NCBI GenBank assembly: GCA_900660155.1
Contig: CABFPE010000269.1
Coordinates: forward strand, 691,487 to 712,782
DNA: 21,296 nucleotides
From: Hofstenia miamia
Taxonomy: Eukaryota > Xenacoelomorpha > Acoela > Hofsteniidae
Direction of reading: 5' to 3'
The position numbers and the translations under genes were made by a program. Positions within the stretch are counted from its first letter, which is position 1, and every line of letters starts with the position of its first letter. The notes beneath the pieces were generated by a model. It was not told the origin of the DNA. It did no database searches and saw only the letters and a list, made by a program, of their open reading frames with translations. Below are positions 18,793 through 21,296 of the stretch, piece after piece.

Positions 18793-18991
18793 CTGGGCTT
18801 CTATTTTTCAACCATCAATTTTTTGGTATTTTTAGGTCTATAAAAATTTTAATTTCATAACTACTTCAAATGTTTCAAATCAGTTGAAACCCCTTTGAGT
18901 TGAAGAGGCCTCCTACATGTAGCTACTCCATTTACGTGATAACACAATGTGTTAAAAGCCAGCTTAAATACTCTAATGAAATCTAATTGAT

Positions 18992-19035
18992 TGTGTGTGC
19001 GTGCGTACGTACGTACGTACATACGTACCCGCGCG
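18992..19035. repeat. (GT)/(GTAC) microsatellite in the MITE interior
   Basis: GTGTGTGCGTGC runs into repeated ACGT units and ends CCCGCGCG. Alternating purine-pyrimidine, a possible Z-DNA former. Confidence 0.85.
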
Positions 19036-19117
19036 TATCTCCATCCTTGAAAGAGAAAAGTGGATAGCTGTCTCAGACACAAACCTGAGGGGTCTATTTT
19101 CACCTTCCTCGCTAGGG

Positions 19118-19144
19118 TGGCCTTCAATTACAGGTTTTACGGTA
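19118..19144 (-). repeat. Right terminal inverted repeat of the MITE-like element
   Basis: Exact inverse of 18700-18726. Ends in TA at 19143-19144. Confidence 0.9.
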
Positions 19145-19550
19145 TCTTACTTTTTCTTGTTTCTTTTTCTGAAATAAGAATAGTTAAAATATATTTTGTT
19201 GTATGCCATAATGACCGTGTTTTTTAATATAATAATTAATTCAATATTACTGTTCATTTAATTTTCGATTTTCAATATGTAGTTCACCAAAGAATGAAAT
19301 TCATTACTATGTAGGAAGATGGAATAATTTTACATAAACTAAATTTACTAAAAGATAAAGATAACATGAAGTAGTTTAGAATGCTATTAATTACTTAATC
19401 CCTACGAAACTTAATGATTATATATACATAGTAATTCATAAAAAATGCTGATATATCTCTTAAATTTTCTTGTTTCTTTTCAATCTCTTTAAGGTTAGCT
19501 AAGATATATTTTTTATAACATAACACTAAGAGAGTTTATTAAGTTCAGGT
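19145..19550 (+). repeat. Rest of tandem monomer 2 and start of monomer 3
   Basis: Monomer 2 resumes with TCTTACTTTTTCTTG and runs through GAAATTCATTACTATGTAGG, GAAGATGGAATAA and a TAAAAGATAAAG segment to about 19396. Monomer 3 starts with TTAATCCCTACGAAACTTAA. Landmarks match monomer 1 at a spacing of about 305-317 bp once the insertion is removed. Similarity fades near 19550. Confidence 0.6.
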
Positions 19551-21260
19551 TGAGTTAAAAACATGTTAATCTGCTATAATCTATTAAAAGTTCAATAATT
19601 CTCTAACAAACTACGTTAAAACATCATAACTACTTTTATATGATCGAAAGTAGATTCAAGTATTTTAAAAACCATTCATTATGCCAATTACAAAATTGCT
19701 CTTAATTTCCCAAAAATGCTAAAATACACTAGACAAATGTTGATTTTTTTTAAAAACACAGGTTATTACAGCAGCCAAACATAGTAGTTTACTTTAAGAC
19801 ACCACTTCAGATTATTCAAACATTTCTAACACAACTCACTAAGCTATAATGAGAGTCCAGGTAACTAATTCTAATAATATTCTGAATACGCCAAATTTCG
19901 ACATTATAGAGTAATAGTTTCTGAGAAAAGTTTACATCCGTGAACTCTGTTATGCAAAAAACGTTATTTAAAGAAAATCCGTTTGAAATATTAACCTTAA
20001 AAGCAAAACGCTTTTAAAAAGAGGCTTATATGACTCATTTTGTGGGTTTTCTATTAAGGTTCCACGCATAAATTTTATATAAAATTAAAGATAACTACAT
20101 TGTTGACAATTGAAACCAATATTTTTGCCTCATTCTTTATCTTTTTAAATGAATAGCATAATATTAACATGACCAGTATAGTAATTTCTGTATAGTAATT
20201 TAAACTTTCATAATTTTATATACAAAAACATAAAAATAACAGATTTCATTTAAATGCTAGAAATTACTCAATAACATCTAAACTTAATACTTCATTTCTT
20301 AAAAATAATTAATAAAAAACTAATAGGAATATCCTGCTTTATTGAATTTACCTCTTTAAAGTTGGCTAGTCCGTAGTTAAATGTCTCAAACATCTAAGCA
20401 AAATTCTAAAGTAATATTTACATATTTTAGCAATTTAAATATAATTTTATTTCATTTGTATCGCTTCCTTCAAGATATACAACTGTGTGTGCATCAAGAA
20501 AAAATTCAAGTAAAACAGAAAATTGCGTGTTTCTTTAAGTATGTTTGTTCTAATTAAGAAGTTTTGCATGTTAATATAATTTAATTGAAAATACTACTGG
20601 GAATGTAGAGAGAATAATAGCTAAAGTATATGTATATCAGTAACTCCATGTTTTAGTGGTTTCTTTCCACTAACAAGAATATTATAATATTGATTCATAC
20701 CTACAATGCAATGAACACAATCTCATTTTAAAATTTATAAATTGTATATATAAAAATTACTTACTATTTATAAAGTCTTTTGATTATTGCGGGAAAAATA
20801 TTTTCGTCTGAATTAAATCATAATTTGTAAAAATCCGTCCAGGGGTGTATACAAAAATTTTTTTTCAAAAGTGGAAAAATAAATTATTTAAATATATTTT
20901 CAAATATTGTAAGGAAAAACATTGTTCAATGAAATTTAATTCATTATTTCCCATATAGTATTGACATTCCAATACGACTTGTTATAATACAAAAACATAA
21001 CTCCTAAATTAATTGTTTATTGTCTTATCAAAACAAGTTGAACGCGGGAAATGTCAAGCATAGTATTCTTCTAGCCATCATGTTAACATTATTTTATTAT
21101 ATATTTTGAAATATCGATGCCAAACATCAATTCACATAAATTAACTAAGGAAATATGTTTTATCTTAAAAATACATATTTTATTTTAAATTTTTCAAAAT
21201 TAATAATTTAAACATATTTATTGATAATATATTTAAATTAAATATGTTAATATACACGCC

Positions 21261-21263
<3 letters not shown>
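19551..21263. other. AT-rich spacer, nothing recognised
   Basis: Very AT-rich, with no reading frame of note, no RNA gene and no inverted repeat seen. A weak echo of the tandem monomer (AAACTTAATACTTC near 20280) is too diverged to call. Confidence 0.5.

Positions 21264-21296
<33 letters not shown>
21264..21296. repeat. (TA)n microsatellite at the window end
   Basis: About fifteen TA units ending in CA at the last bases of the window; it may continue outside. Confidence 0.95.

Larger units (their letters stand above)
18355..19144. mobile_element. MITE-like composite element with a duplicated left end
   Basis: The right end is CCTTCAATTACAGG, then TTTTACGGTA, at 19118-19144. The left end at 18355 is a two-mismatch version of its inverse (TAACATAAAACCTG against TACCGTAAAACCTG). 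A second, perfect left end begins at 18700. The element is bordered by TA dinucleotides, as in Tc1/mariner-type insertions, and has no coding region. Removing it joins GGATA to TCTTAC, matching the uninterrupted tandem monomers. The family is not one I can name. Confidence 0.75.

Noticed and set aside
1..21296. CRISPR array, bacterial operon, phage or retroviral gene content
   Set aside because: No regularly spaced repeats of CRISPR type, no bacterial gene organisation, and no reverse transcriptase, integrase or capsid motifs were seen on either strand.

Overview
The window reads as a gene-poor, AT-rich stretch of a multicellular animal genome, most likely an invertebrate. This rests on eukaryotic cut-and-paste DNA transposons of four superfamilies (mariner, Tc1, piggyBac, hAT with a BED zinc finger), MITE-like repeats, (TA)n microsatellites, very AT-rich spacer and no bacterial gene organisation. 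The relatives I recognise by eye are commonest in arthropods and cnidarians, but the species cannot be named from this sequence. I see no convincing host gene, rRNA, tRNA or CRISPR array. Two single Ns (8111 and 18446) show it is draft assembly.

Layout, left to right. 1-600: plain AT-rich DNA. 601-1385: a heavily decayed mariner-like element (minus strand) with one recognisable terminal repeat. 3381-4651: a second mariner-like element of different lineage, with ~63-bp terminal inverted repeats (about 90% matched) around a broken transposase. 6108-6755: a Tc1-type transposase cut off after its first catalytic Asp. 6934-9636: a ~2.7-kb unit bounded by long inverted repeats with no coding capacity I can recognise. 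Inside it, at 8112-8769, sits a ~99% identical copy of sequence that begins inside its own right arm and runs into the neighbouring piggyBac element. 9670-11841: a complete-ended piggyBac element between two TTAA sites. 11846-15653: unassigned AT-rich DNA. 15662-17969: a complete-ended hAT element with a perfect 8-bp target-site duplication. 17985-19550: a diverged ~305-317-bp tandem repeat interrupted by a MITE-like insertion at 18355-19144. 19551-21296: AT-rich DNA ending in a (TA)n tract.

None of the transposases is intact: each carries stops, frameshifts or deletions, and the piggyBac and hAT copies also have a changed catalytic acidic residue. They do not form a pathway. The value of the window is as a transposon graveyard whose order of events can be partly read: the long-inverted-repeat unit, then piggyBac insertion beside it, then a copy of their junction placed in a (TA)n tract, then further decay. 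I found no evidence for a new functional system. The most interesting points are the duplicated junction that keeps an open piggyBac C-terminal zinc domain, the microhomology deletion in the second mariner, the active-site substitutions, and the MITE-in-tandem-repeat insertion with a reconstructable empty site.
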